Below, in pieces: positions 7,024-13,589 of a stretch of 21,838 bases of DNA. Position 1 is the stretch's first letter, and every line of letters starts with the position of its first letter. This DNA is from a virus, in the IMG/VR virus record IMGVR_UViG_3300025666_000050, positions 1 through 21,838 of that record; one strand, given 5' to 3'. The translations under genes and the position numbers were made by a program. The notes beneath the pieces were generated by a model that was given only the letters and a program-made list of their open reading frames with translations, searched no databases and had not been told where the DNA came from.

Positions 7024-7892
7024 TGACTCATCCTGCAGAGATAGCTGTTTTCTCTTTCTTGCAGAAGGCTATGGCTGGTGAGACTGCTATGACAGAGGAG
7101 GTGGCTAAACAAGTCGCCTCCGATGTTGAGGCTGCTTTGTATAAGCAATTCTCAGGTGGTCCTCGTGATGATTTTCGCTTACGGATGTCTAATATCGGTA
7201 GGCCTAAGTGTCAGTTATGGTTTGACAAGAATGACCCAGAAGACAAGACACCTTTCCCTCCACACTTCCTGATGAACATGATCCTTGGCGATATAGTCGA
7301 GGCTGTGTTTAAGGGTATCCTACGTTCAGCAGGCATAGAGTTTGAGGATAACAAGCGTGTCACACTAAAGTTACCTCATGGTCAGGAGATCAAGGGTGAG
7401 TATGACATGGAGATGGATGGACGCATTGACGATGTTAAGTCTGCCTCACCTTGGTCATATGATAACAAGTTTGCATCCTTTGGTTCACTAGCCTACAAGG
7501 ACGGCTTTGGCTACGTGGCACAGCTTGTGGGCTACGCAGAGGCCGCTGGAAAGGATGTAGGTGGCTGGTGGGTAGTCAACAAAGCAAATGGTCAATTCAA
7601 GTATGTAGACGCCTCTGAGGATGTAGACAAGGAAGCAGTTCTAGCCGACATTCAAGCTACCGTAGACTACATTGATAACGATGAACCGTTTGAGCGTTGC
7701 TTTGAGCCAGTAGAGGAATCCTTCTACCGTAAAAAGACAGGTAACTGGGTGCTACCAGATGACTGTAAATTCTGTAGCTTTAAACATAAGTGTCATGACA
7801 ACTTTGAGACACGCCCAAGCATCCCTAGTAAATCTAAGAACCCACAACTTGTGGATTACACATTCATAGCAGAGGAATATCTGAATGCCTAA
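7023..7892 (+). CDS. PD-(D/E)XK exonuclease with Cas4/AddB-like Fe-S cysteines
   Basis: 289 aa. The nuclease core shows GD (89-90), GEYD (125-128, metal Asp128), DVK (137-139, the D-x-K motif) and AQLVGYAEA (166-174, the Q motif of RecB/Cas4-type nucleases). Four cysteines flank it: Cys63 (GRPKCQLWF) and Cys248, Cys251, Cys257 (CKFCSFKHKC). The C...C-x2-C-x5-C arrangement is that of AddB and Cas4 proteins, in which an Fe-S cluster staples the ends of the nuclease together. It probably degrades host DNA or trims recombination ends in the place of T7 gp6. The start shares a base with the upstream stop (TAATG); the end overlaps the next gene by 8 bases. Confidence 0.85.
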   Translation: MTHPAEIAVFSFLQKAMAGETAMTEEVAKQVASDVEAALYKQFSGGPRDDFRLRMSNIGRPKCQLWFDKNDPEDKTPFPPHFLMNMILGDIVEAVFKGILRSAGIEFEDNKRVTLKLPHGQEIKGEYDMEMDGRIDDVKSASPWSYDNKFASFGSLAYKDGFGYVAQLVGYAEAAGKDVGGWWVVNKANGQFKYVDASEDVDKEAVLADIQATVDYIDNDEPFERCFEPVEESFYRKKTGNWVLPDDCKFCSFKHKCHDNFETRPSIPSKSKNPQLVDYTFIAEEYLNA

Positions 7893-8091
7893 ACTAACTA
7901 TCAACGACACCGACTACTACACAGAAGACTTCAATGAGACTCAGACAAAGCTCTACAATGAGGTGATGCTTGCAACAGATCAGATGAAGCGCCTAGAAGT
8001 TCAGTTCAAAGCACTAGATGGTATGACTAATGTACTAGCATCTCAGATTGTAGAAGCAGGTAAAGATGCCGAAGACGAACCGGAGGCATAA
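7885..8091 (+). CDS. 68-aa helical protein, DUF6447-like
   Basis: Begins MPKLTINDTDYYTEDFNETQ, a short beta hairpin, followed by one long helix (TKLYNEVMLATDQMKRLEVQFKALDGMTNVLASQIVEAG as heptad-like segments). This layout, a short strand pair followed by a coiled-coil helix ending near an alanine-rich tail, resembles the DUF6447 family of small phage proteins; the match is by eye and moderate. Overlaps the exonuclease by 8 bases and endonuclease I by 26. A role as a partner or inhibitor of one of the two flanking nucleases is conceivable from position only. Confidence 0.6.
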   Translation: MPKLTINDTDYYTEDFNETQTKLYNEVMLATDQMKRLEVQFKALDGMTNVLASQIVEAGKDAEDEPEA

Positions 8092-8503
8092 CTCTAAAAC
8101 GTATCGCAGTGGCCTTGAAGTTGAGGCCGCTGCATACCTCAAGGATAGGCAGAAGATTGTAGCCTATGAAAAGCTAAAGATAGAGTGGGAGGATCTAAAG
8201 TATCGTACATACACACCCGACTTTGAGCTAGACAACGGCATAATAATTGAGCTGAAGGGGTTGTTTTCCGCTGCAGATAGACGTAAACATATAGAGATAC
8301 AGCGTCAGCATCCTACACTAGATATTCGTTTTGTATTTAGTAATGCTAACTCAAGGCTTTACAAAGGAGCCAAGAGTAGGTACTGCGATTGGTGCGATCA
8401 AAAGGGTTTCCTCTGGGCTAATCGTGTGATACCAGAAGAGTGGCTCAAAGAGAAAGGCAAGCGAATGAAAGAGCAACGTGTTAGAGTTAAGAGGAGAGAG
8501 TAA
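8066..8503 (+). CDS. T7-type endonuclease I (Holliday junction resolvase)
   Basis: 145 aa against 149 in T7 gp3. It follows the family closely: YRSGLEVE (13-20), the YTPDFELDNG segment (49-58), IIIELKG (59-65), RRKHIEIQRQHPTLDIRFVF (72-91) and LYKGAKSRYCDWC (98-110). The catalytic residues match T7 E20, D55, E65 and K67 as E18, D52, E62 and K64, with the same 10- and 2-residue spacing in the last three. The enzyme resolves four-way junctions and helps break host DNA for reuse. Overlaps the preceding gene by 26 bases and the next by 1. The tail is very basic (KRMKEQRVRVKRRE). Confidence 0.95.
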   Translation: MPKTNRRHNSKTYRSGLEVEAAAYLKDRQKIVAYEKLKIEWEDLKYRTYTPDFELDNGIIIELKGLFSAADRRKHIEIQRQHPTLDIRFVFSNANSRLYKGAKSRYCDWCDQKGFLWANRVIPEEWLKEKGKRMKEQRVRVKRRE

Positions 8504-8856
8504 TGGCTTATGAGATTAAACCTGGTGACGTAGCTATTGTATTATCTCCTGTCGTTGAGGACGGGGAGTGGACTGGCAGTATCAAGACTGGCATGGTCTT
8601 TGGTTCGGCTGGTTCAGAGGATGGCATGAGGGCTGCTCTTGATGAGGCACTCACTATGTCTGCAGCACAGCAGTTCTTAGAGCTTTACCCTGATGCTTGG
8701 GAAGACTTTGCAGATCTACGGCAGGGCATTATTCAAGAAATGTTTCCCGATCAGTATGCAGAAGCAGAACAAGAGCAAGCAGAAGCTACAGCGTATGAAG
8801 TAGAGGATAATGTAGTTACACTTACACGCTGGTCTAAGACACAGGGAAGCGCATGA
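8503..8856 (+). CDS. 117-aa acidic protein, unknown
   Basis: Starts MAYEIKPGDVAIVLSPV after GAGGAGAG; the stop of endonuclease I shares a base with its ATG. The first 50 residues look beta-rich, the middle is helical (DGMRAALDEALTMSAAQQFLELY), and residues 80-105 are a Glu/Ala/Gln run (AEAEQEQAEATAYEVE). The overall charge is strongly negative. No known motif. Position between endonuclease I and a MazG-like gene gives little clue. Confidence 0.7.
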   Translation: MAYEIKPGDVAIVLSPVVEDGEWTGSIKTGMVFGSAGSEDGMRAALDEALTMSAAQQFLELYPDAWEDFADLRQGIIQEMFPDQYAEAEQEQAEATAYEVEDNVVTLTRWSKTQGSA

Positions 8857-9020
8857 AGAAGTTTAGTGTTACTTTTGTTATGAAGGTTGATAAGAATAAT
8901 AACATACTATCATCCTACGAAGACAGTCATGAGCAAGACATTCATGACTTGATTACAGATGTTATCTATGATGTAGATGATGTGGAGATTGAGAACTTAA
9001 ACGTCAAGGAGAGACAATGA
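8853..9020 (+). CDS. 55-aa acidic small protein, unknown
   Basis: MKKFSVTFVMKVDKNNNILSS, then a run rich in Asp and Glu (HDLITDVIYDVDDVEIENLNV) ending ERQ. Both ends overlap neighbours by ATGA, and its length fits the gap exactly, so it is very probably translated. A beta-alpha-beta unit is likely (strand FSVTFVMKVD, helix EQDIHDLITDVI, strand DDVEIENLNV). No family recognised. Confidence 0.6.
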   Translation: MKKFSVTFVMKVDKNNNILSSYEDSHEQDIHDLITDVIYDVDDVEIENLNVKERQ

Positions 9021-9376
9021 TTACACAAGAAGATATAGATGCGTTTGCTGCTATGGCAGATGTTAACACGCAGGGTTATTCCTACTGGGTAGAGGGTAAG
9101 ATTGTAACAGAGGGTGAGACCCGCTTAGTGGAGAATACACTAGGCTTAGTAGGTGAAGCAGGTGAGGTGGCTGAGAAGATCAAGAAGCTACTGCGTGACA
9201 ACACCAAGGTCTCATCTGATGACATTATCAAGGAGCTAGGTGACGTTGTGTTCTATGTTACAGCCCTTGCTAACTACTTTAACAGTGACCTCACAGAGGT
9301 ACTACAAAATAATATGGACAAACTAAACAGCCGTGCAAGACGTGGCGTTATTAAAGGATCAGGTGACAACCGATGA
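9017..9376 (+). CDS. MazG-like nucleotide pyrophosphohydrolase
   Basis: 119 aa, a single MazG-type helical domain. GLVGEAGEVAEKIKK (43-57) supplies the first Glu pair and ELGDVVFYV (73-81) the ExxD pair, with a linking helix between; this gives the four acidic metal ligands of all-alpha NTP pyrophosphatases. Such enzymes hydrolyse (d)NTPs or unusual nucleotides to monophosphates. In marine phages they are proposed either to clear odd nucleotides or to change the host alarmone pool; the sequence cannot decide. It sits immediately before nrdJ with ATGA overlaps on both sides, which suggests work on nucleotide pools. Confidence 0.85.
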   Translation: MITQEDIDAFAAMADVNTQGYSYWVEGKIVTEGETRLVENTLGLVGEAGEVAEKIKKLLRDNTKVSSDDIIKELGDVVFYVTALANYFNSDLTEVLQNNMDKLNSRARRGVIKGSGDNR

Positions 9377-11271
9377 GCAATCAACTACCAACAGACTACC
9401 AAGCATTCATTCACAAGTCACGCTACGCCAAGTACTTTGACGGCGAAGGCCGTGAGTCATGGGGTAAGACAGTAAGCCGCTACATGGATAACGTAGTGCG
9501 CCGTGTGACAGGTGATAACTCTTACATCAACGACATTGAGCAGGCTATCCTAGGTCAAGAGATCATGCCTTCTATGAGAGCTATGATGACAGCTGGGCCA
9601 GCGCTTGATCGTGACAACACTGCAGGCTACAACTGTAGCTACCTACCCGTAGATGACCCTAAGTCCTTTGATGAGGCTATGTACATCCTCCTCTGTGGTA
9701 CTGGTGTCGGGTTCAGTGTCGAGCGCCAGTTTATCAGCAAGCTCCCAGAAGTGCCTGAGTTGTTCCAGAGTGAGTCTATCGTTGTCGTTAAGGACAGTAA
9801 GGAAGGCTGGGCTAAGGGGTTCCGTCAAGTTCTTGCACTCCTCTGGGCTGGTGAGATCCCTAAGTGGGATGTCTCTCGTGTACGTCCTGCTGGTGCAAGA
9901 CTTAAAACATTTGGCGGTAGAGCGTCAGGCCCAGCGCCACTCGTAGAACTATTTAACTTTGCTGTTGCTACATTCAAAGCGGCACAAGGACGCAAGCTTA
10001 GCTCTATGGAATGTCATGACCTGATGTGCTTCATTGGTCAGATCGTTGTCGTAGGTGGTGTGAGACGTTCAGCTATGATCTCTCTGTCTAACCTAAGTGA
10101 TGACCGTATGCGTCACGCTAAGTCAGGACAGTGGTGGGAAACTGCTGGGCATCGTGCCCTGGCTAACAACTCTGTATCGTACACTGAGAAGCCAGACATG
10201 GAAACATTCATGCGTGAGTGGCTTGCACTGGTTGAGTCTAAGTCAGGTGAGCGTGGCATCTTCAATCGTGAGGCATCTAAGAAGCAAGCAGCTAAGTTTG
10301 GGCGGCGTGATCCTAACCATGAGTTCGGTACAAACCCTTGTTCTGAAATCATTTTACGCCCATATCAGTTTTGCAACCTAACGGAGTGCGTAGTACGTGC
10401 GACTGATACCATTGAGGATCTTGAGCGTAAAGTTAAGCTGGCTACCATCTTAGGTACGATCCAGTCTACCATGATTAAGTTCCCCTATCTGCGTAAGGTC
10501 TGGCAGAACAACACAGCAGAAGAGCGTTTGCTTGGTGTGTCTATGACAGGCATCATGGACAACCCTCTTATGACAAACAAGAACAAAGGACTGGAGAAGA
10601 CACTTGAGCATTTACGATCCATTGCTGTGGCTACTAACGCTGAGTGGGCTGAGTTGCTTGGCATCCCTGCTTCTGCTAGTATCAGCTGCGTTAAACCTTC
10701 CGGTACGGTATCACAGCTGGTTGACTCTGCTTCTGGTATTCATGCTCGTCACAGCCCCTATTACATTCGCACTGTGCGTGGTGACAGCAAAGACCCTCTG
10801 ACGCAGTTCATGATTGACCAAGGTATTCCTAATGAGCCTTGCGTCATGAAGCCTGACTCTACTGTAGTGTTTAGCTTCCCTGTTAAGTCTCCTGAGTTAG
10901 CAGTCACACGTAATGATATGACTGCTGTAGAGCAGCTTGAGTTGTGGCTCACCTATCAGCGACACTGGTGTGAGCATAAGCCAAGTGTAACTATCTCAGT
11001 TCGGGATTCTGAGTGGATGTCTGTGGGAGCGTTTGTGTATGAACACTTTGATGAGATGTCAGGTGTATCATTCCTGCCACATTCAGATCATACTTACCAG
11101 CAAGCACCTTATCAGGACTGCACTAAGGAAGAGTATCAAGAGATGCTTGCACTTATGCCAGACAGCATTGACTGGGAAGAGCTTAACGACTACGAGAATG
11201 AGGACAACACAGTATCCATGCAGACTATGGCTTGCTCCGGTGATTCATGCGAGATCGTAGACCTAGTGTAG
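9373..11271 (+). CDS. nrdJ: Class II (B12-dependent) ribonucleotide reductase, monomeric type
   Basis: 632 aa. It reduces ribonucleotides to deoxyribonucleotides with a cobalamin-generated thiyl radical. Key residues fit the Lactobacillus leichmannii enzyme: NPCSEI (321-326) has the radical Cys323 (C408 there), Glu325 (E410) and Asn321 (N406); Cys334 lies 11 residues on, as C419 does; Cys88 (GYNCSYLP) matches C119; and the C-terminal CSGDSC has Cys621 and Cys626 at the spacing of the reloading pair C731/C736. There is no separate small subunit gene nor an iron ligand set, so it is not class I. Enzymes of this monomeric type act on triphosphates, giving dNTPs directly. Somewhat shorter than the 739-aa bacterial protein. 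Coupled to the MazG-like gene by ATGA overlap. Confidence 0.95.
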   Translation: MSNQLPTDYQAFIHKSRYAKYFDGEGRESWGKTVSRYMDNVVRRVTGDNSYINDIEQAILGQEIMPSMRAMMTAGPALDRDNTAGYNCSYLPVDDPKSFDEAMYILLCGTGVGFSVERQFISKLPEVPELFQSESIVVVKDSKEGWAKGFRQVLALLWAGEIPKWDVSRVRPAGARLKTFGGRASGPAPLVELFNFAVATFKAAQGRKLSSMECHDLMCFIGQIVVVGGVRRSAMISLSNLSDDRMRHAKSGQWWETAGHRALANNSVSYTEKPDMETFMREWLALVESKSGERGIFNREASKKQAAKFGRRDPNHEFGTNPCSEIILRPYQFCNLTECVVRATDTIEDLERKVKLATILGTIQSTMIKFPYLRKVWQNNTAEERLLGVSMTGIMDNPLMTNKNKGLEKTLEHLRSIAVATNAEWAELLGIPASASISCVKPSGTVSQLVDSASGIHARHSPYYIRTVRGDSKDPLTQFMIDQGIPNEPCVMKPDSTVVFSFPVKSPELAVTRNDMTAVEQLELWLTYQRHWCEHKPSVTISVRDSEWMSVGAFVYEHFDEMSGVSFLPHSDHTYQQAPYQDCTKEEYQEMLALMPDSIDWEELNDYENEDNTVSMQTMACSGDSCEIVDLV

Positions 11272-11276
11272 GTAAG

Positions 11277-11447
11277 GTGGAGTCACCCTGTGTAAAGATC
11301 TGTTTCATTGAGGATGGGTTTTGCATAGGGTGTCTTCGCAGTATGATAGAGATAAGGCAGTGGCCTATCATGTCACAGGAAGCGCAAGAGCATTTACTGA
11401 AACAGCTAGAGAGGAGAAGTAATGTACGTAATACTAGGAACAGATAA
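11277..11447 (+). CDS. DUF1289 family small cysteine protein
   Basis: 56 aa from GTG at 11277: SPCVKICFIEDGFCIGCLRSMIEI...W...MS. The Cys pattern C-x3-C-x6-C-x2-C with the following RSxxEIxxW is the DUF1289 signature, a family common in proteobacteria whose role is unknown; the cysteines suggest metal or Fe-S binding. An ATG at 11247 in the same frame gives a 66-aa form that overlaps nrdJ by 25 bases; family members usually begin close to the first Cys, so the GTG start is preferred, but only a weak ribosome site supports either. It lies between nrdJ and a glutaredoxin, so a link with thiol or Fe-S redox is reasonable inference. Confidence 0.75.
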   Translation: MESPCVKICFIEDGFCIGCLRSMIEIRQWPIMSQEAQEHLLKQLERRSNVRNTRNR

Positions 11448-11649
11448 CTGTAAGTTTTGCACTAAAGCAAAGCACCTGCTACGAGAAAAGAGGGTAGGCT
11501 TCACGGCCTATTCTCTAAGCTCACCTAGCAGTAAGTGGCTATTGACACTCATGAAAGAAGCGGGTATGACTACTGTACCTCAAATATGGGATAACGAAGG
11601 CCATCATGTCGGTGGCTACACACAACTGAAGGAACGTTTTGATGATTGA
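11422..11649 (+). CDS. Glutaredoxin
   Basis: 75 aa, the usual length of small phage glutaredoxins. The active site is CKFC (10-13), the cis-Pro loop is TTVPQIW (50-56) and the glutathione-binding turn is GGYTQL (64-69). It reduces disulfides with glutathione. The likely partner is the class II reductase just upstream, whose C-terminal Cys pair needs re-reduction; this partnership is inferred from position. GGAGAAG precedes the ATG at good spacing. It overlaps the DUF1289 gene by 26 bases and the next ORF by 8. Confidence 0.9.
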   Translation: MYVILGTDNCKFCTKAKHLLREKRVGFTAYSLSSPSSKWLLTLMKEAGMTTVPQIWDNEGHHVGGYTQLKERFDD

Positions 11650-11794
11650 GTTTGTAATTGGATTCTTTATGGCGGTAGCTGCAATAGAGATCACTACAGA
11701 TGTAGCAGGTAAGGCATATGATTATGCAGAACCTAAAGTTACACAGGGTGTAGAGTACATTCAGGAGAAGATTAACCCTGAAGAGACAGAATAA
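11642..11794 (+). CDS. 50-aa small membrane-anchored protein, unknown
   Basis: MIEFVIGFFMAVAAIEITTD gives one short hydrophobic N-terminal helix (about 3-16), then a polar, acidic tail (GVEYIQEKINPEETE). It is predicted as a single-pass or peripheral membrane peptide. Overlaps the glutaredoxin end by 8 bases, and its stop shares a base with the next ATG (TAATG). No family recognised. Confidence 0.55.
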   Translation: MIEFVIGFFMAVAAIEITTDVAGKAYDYAEPKVTQGVEYIQEKINPEETE

Positions 11795-11994
11795 TGTATG
11801 TGCTTGTGCTTATAGCATACATGGCGGGTGAGGTGCCTTTAGTGCGTACCTCACCTAGCCTATATGACACTTATGATGACTGCGTTTATGAGGCAGCTGA
11901 TGTTATGACACTATTCTATAACTATCTTCCAGATGCCCTTAAAGATGAAGTCATTATAGCCTATACCTGTACAGCTGTATCAAAGGATGCGTGA
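11794..11994 (+). CDS. 66-aa protein, unknown
   Basis: Begins MYVLVLIAYMAGEVPLVRTS: the first ten residues are hydrophobic but too short for a membrane helix and probably form a beta strand. Two cysteines, one in DDCVYEAADVMTLF and one in IIAYTCTAV near the end, could pair, or the protein may be a small alpha/beta unit. Tightly coupled on both sides (TAATG and TGATG). No family recognised. Confidence 0.6.
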   Translation: MYVLVLIAYMAGEVPLVRTSPSLYDTYDDCVYEAADVMTLFYNYLPDALKDEVIIAYTCTAVSKDA

Positions 11995-12704
11995 TGAACA
12001 ACATTGAACCCTTAGAGAAGCCTACACGAACACGGCGCAAGACAACCTACAAGGGTGCAGCTAACAAGCCTACCTCTGGTATTCTACCCAAGACAGAGAA
12101 CCAAGGTAAGTTAATCTCTGCTATCACTAACAGCAAGCAAGTACTCATCCTTGGCCCTGCTGGTACTGGTAAGACTTACGTTACTGCTACATGTGCAGCA
12201 GACTTATACACACTCAAAGAGATTGACAAGATTGTTATCACACGTCCTCACGTAGCTGTGGGTAAAGACATTGGGTTTCTGCCAGGTACACTAGAAGAGA
12301 AAGCACAACCATGGGCGCTACCTGTGTTAGACGTACTGGTGAAACACTTGGGGCGTGGTGCTGTTGATACAGGACTTAAGAACGGTAACATTGAAGTAGC
12401 TACACTAGCGTTGATGCGTGGGCGTAGCTTTGATGATGCTTTCATTATCGTTGATGAAGCGCAGAACATAGATGTGTCAGAGATCAAGATGCTGTTGACT
12501 CGTGTGGGTGAAGGCAGTACTATTGTACTCAATGGTGACATCCAGCAGTCTGACTTAAAGGGTACGTCTGGTCTAGCTAAGATCATTCATCTCGCTAAGA
12601 AGTATATGCTTGATGTACCTGTAGTAGAGTTTGGCGTTGATGACATTGTGCGTAGTGGTATCTGCGCTGAGTGGGTGAAGGTGTTTATGAAGGAAGGTCT
12701 GTGA
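11994..12704 (+). CDS. phoH: PhoH-like ATPase
   Basis: 236 aa from the ATG at 11994, whose first bases overlap the previous stop (TGATG); a GTG at 11991 is possible but less likely. An N-terminal basic segment (TRTRRKTTYKG) precedes the P-loop domain: Walker A GPAGTGKT (54-61), VITRPHVAVGKDIGFLPG (81-98), Walker B IIVDEAQN (151-158), and LNGDIQQSD as sensor region. This layout is that of PhoH, an RNA-linked or helicase-like ATPase widespread in marine phages and used as a marker gene. Its function in phages is unsettled; phosphate stress regulation is suspected, but not shown by anything here. No Pho-box-like site was seen upstream. Confidence 0.9.
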   Translation: MNNIEPLEKPTRTRRKTTYKGAANKPTSGILPKTENQGKLISAITNSKQVLILGPAGTGKTYVTATCAADLYTLKEIDKIVITRPHVAVGKDIGFLPGTLEEKAQPWALPVLDVLVKHLGRGAVDTGLKNGNIEVATLALMRGRSFDDAFIIVDEAQNIDVSEIKMLLTRVGEGSTIVLNGDIQQSDLKGTSGLAKIIHLAKKYMLDVPVVEFGVDDIVRSGICAEWVKVFMKEGL

Positions 12705-13351
12705 TGGCTATGACTAAGGAAGAGATAGCTGCTTACGATAGAGCTTATAGAGAAGCTAATAAAGAGAAGTTAGCTGCTAACCGTAAAGCTAGGTATGAAG
12801 CTAATAGGGAAAAGGAACTGGCTAAAAGTAAAGCTTGGTATGAAGCTAATAGGGAAGAGGCACTAGCTAACCATAAAACTTACCGTGAAGCTAATAAAGA
12901 GGCAATAAGTGCTAGTAATAAAGCTTATCACGAAGCTAATAGGGAGAAGATATTAGCTAATAAGAAAGCTTATCACGAAGCTAATAGGGAGAAGATATTA
13001 GCTTATAAGAAAGCTTATCAGAAAGCTAATAAGGAAGCAGTAATAGCTAATAATGCTAAGCATAGGGCAAGAAAACGTAATCTAATACCCGTACACCTGC
13101 GTGACTGTCCTCACGAGAAACAACGCTTAGTACAGATATACAAGCTGCGTAGCATAATAAGTGAAGCCACAGGAGTACAACACCACGTAGATCATATGTG
13201 GCCTCTCTCTGATGGTGGACCTCATTGGAGTGGTAACTTACAAGTCATACCTGCAGAGGAGAACCTGAGTAAGAACGCCTCTGTCTGTGAAGATACAAAG
13301 GCTACTATCATAAAGAGCCTATACACGTTTGAGTCAGAAAGAAGTATCTAA
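12704..13351 (+). CDS. HNH endonuclease with seven 15-residue repeats
   Basis: 215 aa from the ATG at 12704 (AAGGAAGGT ahead, TGATG overlap with phoH). Residues 14-118 are seven tandem 15-residue repeats of the type A-Y-x-E-A-N-R-E-K-x-L-A-x-x-K, highly charged and helix-forming. After a basic stretch (KHRARKRN) comes a C-terminal HNH nuclease: HHVDHMWPLSDGG and GNLQVIPAEENLSKNAS carry the His-His, Asp-His, Asn and His-type residues of the beta-beta-alpha metal fold. This is typical of free-standing homing endonucleases of phages, mobile genes that cut related genomes lacking them. A short-lived selfish gene near the end of the operon fits. A structural role for the repeats as a long DNA-binding helix is inference. 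Confidence 0.85.
   Translation: MAMTKEEIAAYDRAYREANKEKLAANRKARYEANREKELAKSKAWYEANREEALANHKTYREANKEAISASNKAYHEANREKILANKKAYHEANREKILAYKKAYQKANKEAVIANNAKHRARKRNLIPVHLRDCPHEKQRLVQIYKLRSIISEATGVQHHVDHMWPLSDGGPHWSGNLQVIPAEENLSKNASVCEDTKATIIKSLYTFESERSI
12743..13057 (+). repeat. Seven in-frame 45-bp tandem repeats in the HNH gene
   Basis: Units start at 12743, 12788, 12833, 12878, 12923, 12968 and 13013. Units five and six differ at a single base (ctaat against cttat), so they were duplicated recently; the others have diverged. Each encodes a 15-residue unit. Confidence 0.85.
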
Positions 13352-13555
13352 ATGAAGTTAGAACAAGAAGCGAAAGCACACGTAGAAGGTACACGTATCA
13401 AGTTCTATGATGAGTTAGCCCAACATGCTGAAGCATTAGAGAAGCATATCAAGAGTAATCTATGGCAGAGTGACGAGAGGAACAAAGCACTAGAGCATCT
13501 GATAGCTACGGTACTATGGGCAAGACACTGTGTTAAGAAACACGGAGTACAATAA
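13352..13555 (+). CDS. 67-aa helical protein, Acb2-like candidate
   Basis: Starts the base after the HNH stop and is the last rightward gene before the terminator. The protein is all helical: a first helix (EQEAKAHVEGTRIKFYDEL), a middle (AEALEKHIKSN) and a last helix (ERNKALEHLIATVLWARHC). From memory, the layout of helix, short loop with SDER, AL..L...V.WA.. resembles the Acb2/Tad1-type (DUF7681) small phage proteins, which are hexameric sponges that bind cyclic nucleotides and block CBASS or Thoeris defence. The match is by eye, with no search or structure behind it; it could equally be an unrelated helical phage protein. Confidence 0.7.
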   Translation: MKLEQEAKAHVEGTRIKFYDELAQHAEALEKHIKSNLWQSDERNKALEHLIATVLWARHCVKKHGVQ

Positions 13556-13560
13556 AGAAA

Positions 13561-13582
13561 AGGGGAGCTTAGTGGCTCCCCT
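13561..13582. terminator. Two-way intrinsic terminator between converging operons
   Basis: AGGGGAGC (13561-13568) pairs perfectly with GCTCCCCT (13575-13582) over a six-base loop (TTAGTG). It lies 6 bases after the stop of the last rightward gene and 8 bases before the stop end of the first leftward one. The leftward RNA is followed by a U-rich tract (TTTCTTTATT on that strand); the rightward side has a weaker, interrupted one (CTCTCGTTTAG). Confidence 0.85.
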
Positions 13583-13589
13583 CTCTCGT

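Noticed and set aside
9653-11260. Several open frames on both strands within the reductase gene
   Set aside because: They are shadows of nrdJ, whose active-site residues are all present in one frame.
12671-12703. Upstream start for the HNH gene
   Set aside because: It would overlap phoH by 34 bases; the ATG at 12704 has a good ribosome site and couples to the phoH stop.
12743-13057. Tandem repeats as a CRISPR array
   Set aside because: The repeats are adjacent without spacers and lie in frame within a coding gene.
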